DNA of 64,000 nucleotides from Providencia stuartii (GTDB taxonomy: Bacteria > Pseudomonadota > Gammaproteobacteria > Enterobacterales > Enterobacteriaceae): NCBI GenBank assembly GCA_900455155.1, contig UGUC01000002.1:1922001-1986000 (forward strand), in the 5' to 3' direction. This document shows, piece by piece, positions 63,023-64,000 of this stretch (positions are counted from its first letter, which is position 1; each line of letters opens with the position of its first letter). Under the pieces are notes generated by a model. It made no database searches. It saw only the letters and a program-made list of their open reading frames with translations, and had not been told where the DNA came from. The translations under genes were made by a program, and so were the position numbers.

Positions 63023-64000
63023 ATTGCATCATTATCATCTGCAATTTTTCACGCATTCTTTTTCCTTGCGCAGATAACATATCCACTTTAATCATATGGT
63101 TTACTAAAACATCACGGCAATCATACCCCTGATAGTTTTTAATACGCCAATCAGCACCTTGGCTCAGTAAAAACTCAGCAACTGATAATGCATGGCTCCC
63201 TAATGCATCATGTAACGATGTGTTACCTAAATCATCTACTGCGTTGATTTCTACCCCTTCAGCTAATAAAACTTCCAGTTGCTCTAACCTTCCTGACTGC
63301 GCCGCTAAATGCAAATAGGTGCGATTTTGTGGCAATGACGTTTTTCTGATTTCATCTGTATAAGCAGAACTCAGAAGAATTTTCATAAAGCGAGGATCAG
63401 TCGAACGAACGGCATACCCTAGTAGCTCATTAAAATTCGCTGGTTTATTTCTCATTGAAAGCAAGGTAGAAAATTCAGTCACATTGCCTTGCTTAATACT
63501 CTTTTCACAGCTGTTTTGCCAATCTGCCAGAGTGCTGTCATGACTCAATGCAAAATTGCAGCTAAATTCTTCTAACTGTGTATTAAAATCATCATTAACC
63601 ATCGCCTGTTTATTTACCCACGGTGTAAAATGACACATCATTTTGAGAATTTTTGGCATCGTATGGGCGATAAAGTTACGTGTTAACAGACGATGAGGGA
63701 GCCAATCCCGCCACGTTTTTTCCCCTTTATAGTAATCCAACACAATTTTGTTACCTAAGGCGGGAGGAAATGGCATCACTGACTGCAACAAATCTAACCA
63801 ATCATAACGAACCACATAAAAGCGAACGAGACCATCCTTTGCCACTTGTTTTGCGGTGTCGTAATCCATACCAATCTGCTTGATAGTATTCGCAGAAACA
63901 CCAGCAGAGCTAAAGGCGATGCAAGGTGTCTGGCTTGCAAGAGCTGCAAATGTGGCTAATCCGCCGCCTAAAGAGTGACCTATACAAATCATATTCCCTT
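63021..64000 (-). CDS. Lipase-like protein with C-terminal ankyrin repeats (N-terminus outside window)
   Basis: The frame is open through the right edge (GNMICIGHSLGGG begins at the edge), so the start is not visible. The GHSLGGG nucleophile elbow of an alpha/beta hydrolase lies near the visible N-terminal end, then about 200 residues of hydrolase-like sequence. The last 110 or so residues have ankyrin repeats: TYLHLAAQSGRLEQLEVLLAEG, then VNAVDDLGNTSLHDALGSH-type turns and FLLSQGADWRI. This fold pairing suggests a protein-interacting lipase, possibly an effector or a host-interaction protein. I do not recognise a named family. Convergent with srmB. Confidence 0.8.
   Translation of the reverse strand, partial: GNMICIGHSLGGGLATFAALASQTPCIAFSSAGVSANTIKQIGMDYDTAKQVAKDGLVRFYVVRYDWLDLLQSVMPFPPALGNKIVLDYYKGEKTWRDWLPHRLLTRNFIAHTMPKILKMMCHFTPWVNKQAMVNDDFNTQLEEFSCNFALSHDSTLADWQNSCEKSIKQGNVTEFSTLLSMRNKPANFNELLGYAVRSTDPRFMKILLSSAYTDEIRKTSLPQNRTYLHLAAQSGRLEQLEVLLAEGVEINAVDDLGNTSLHDALGSHALSVAEFLLSQGADWRIKNYQGYDCRDVLVNHMIKVDMLSAQGKRMREKLQMIMMQ

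Overview
The window reads as chromosome from a gamma-proteobacterium of the order Enterobacterales, most likely Morganellaceae and probably Providencia. The basis is gene order that follows E. coli from hisS to srmB almost gene for gene, protein similarity recalled from memory, moderately low GC, and departures from E. coli such as a two-domain nadE beside glnB and a short SseB. Genus is an inference. Nearly everything is core chromosome. No tRNA, rRNA, prophage, IS element or CRISPR array was seen.

Layout, left to right. 1-7.5 kb: hisS (cut by the window edge), ispG, rodZ, rlmN, ndk and pbpC. 7.6-12.7 kb: the large alpha-2-macroglobulin lipoprotein gene yfhM, paired with pbpC. 12.9-14.4 kb: an accessory patch with an intact Rpn-family nuclease gene and a tandem, truncated second copy. 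14.8-22.8 kb: sseB-pepB and the complete iron-sulfur operon iscRSUA-hscBA-fdx-iscX behind two IscR operators. 22.8-28.7 kb: trmJ, suhB (with a boxA in its leader), hcaT, glyA and hmp, with PurR and NsrR sites between the last two. 28.9-35.3 kb: glnB, nadE, the glrR-qseG-glrK two-component operon and the sRNA gene glmY, which has overlapping sigma70/sigma54 promoters and three upstream GlrR-type sites. 35.5-42.6 kb: an isolated methyltransferase gene, purL with its PurR box, and mltF. 42.6-45.5 kb: tadA, leuE, an unknown small gene in AT-rich DNA, and yfhL. 45.7-55.4 kb: acpS-pdxJ-recO-era-rnc-lepB-lepA and rseCBA-rpoE. 55.8-64 kb: nadB, trmN6, an IclR regulator with hutG and gltS, srmB, and a lipase-ankyrin gene cut by the right edge.

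How the genes work together: the isc operon builds Fe-S clusters that serve IspG, RlmN, NadE-linked metabolism, YfhL and IscR itself. GlrK/GlrR drive glmY, which tunes cell-wall precursor supply. RseABC and RpoE form the envelope stress circuit. The IclR-hutG-gltS trio looks like a small catabolic module for formiminoglutamate or glutamate.

Quality warning: seven housekeeping genes (rodZ, ndk, yfhM, hmp, purL, mltF, srmB) are broken by about eleven single-base indels, most of them in homopolymer runs. Restoring one base each time gives full-length, family-typical proteins. I read these as sequencing or assembly errors, not gene decay. The most interesting real biology is the duplicated Rpn locus, where both copies keep an internal Shine-Dalgarno and ATG that would make the small C-terminal RpnS-type antitoxin.
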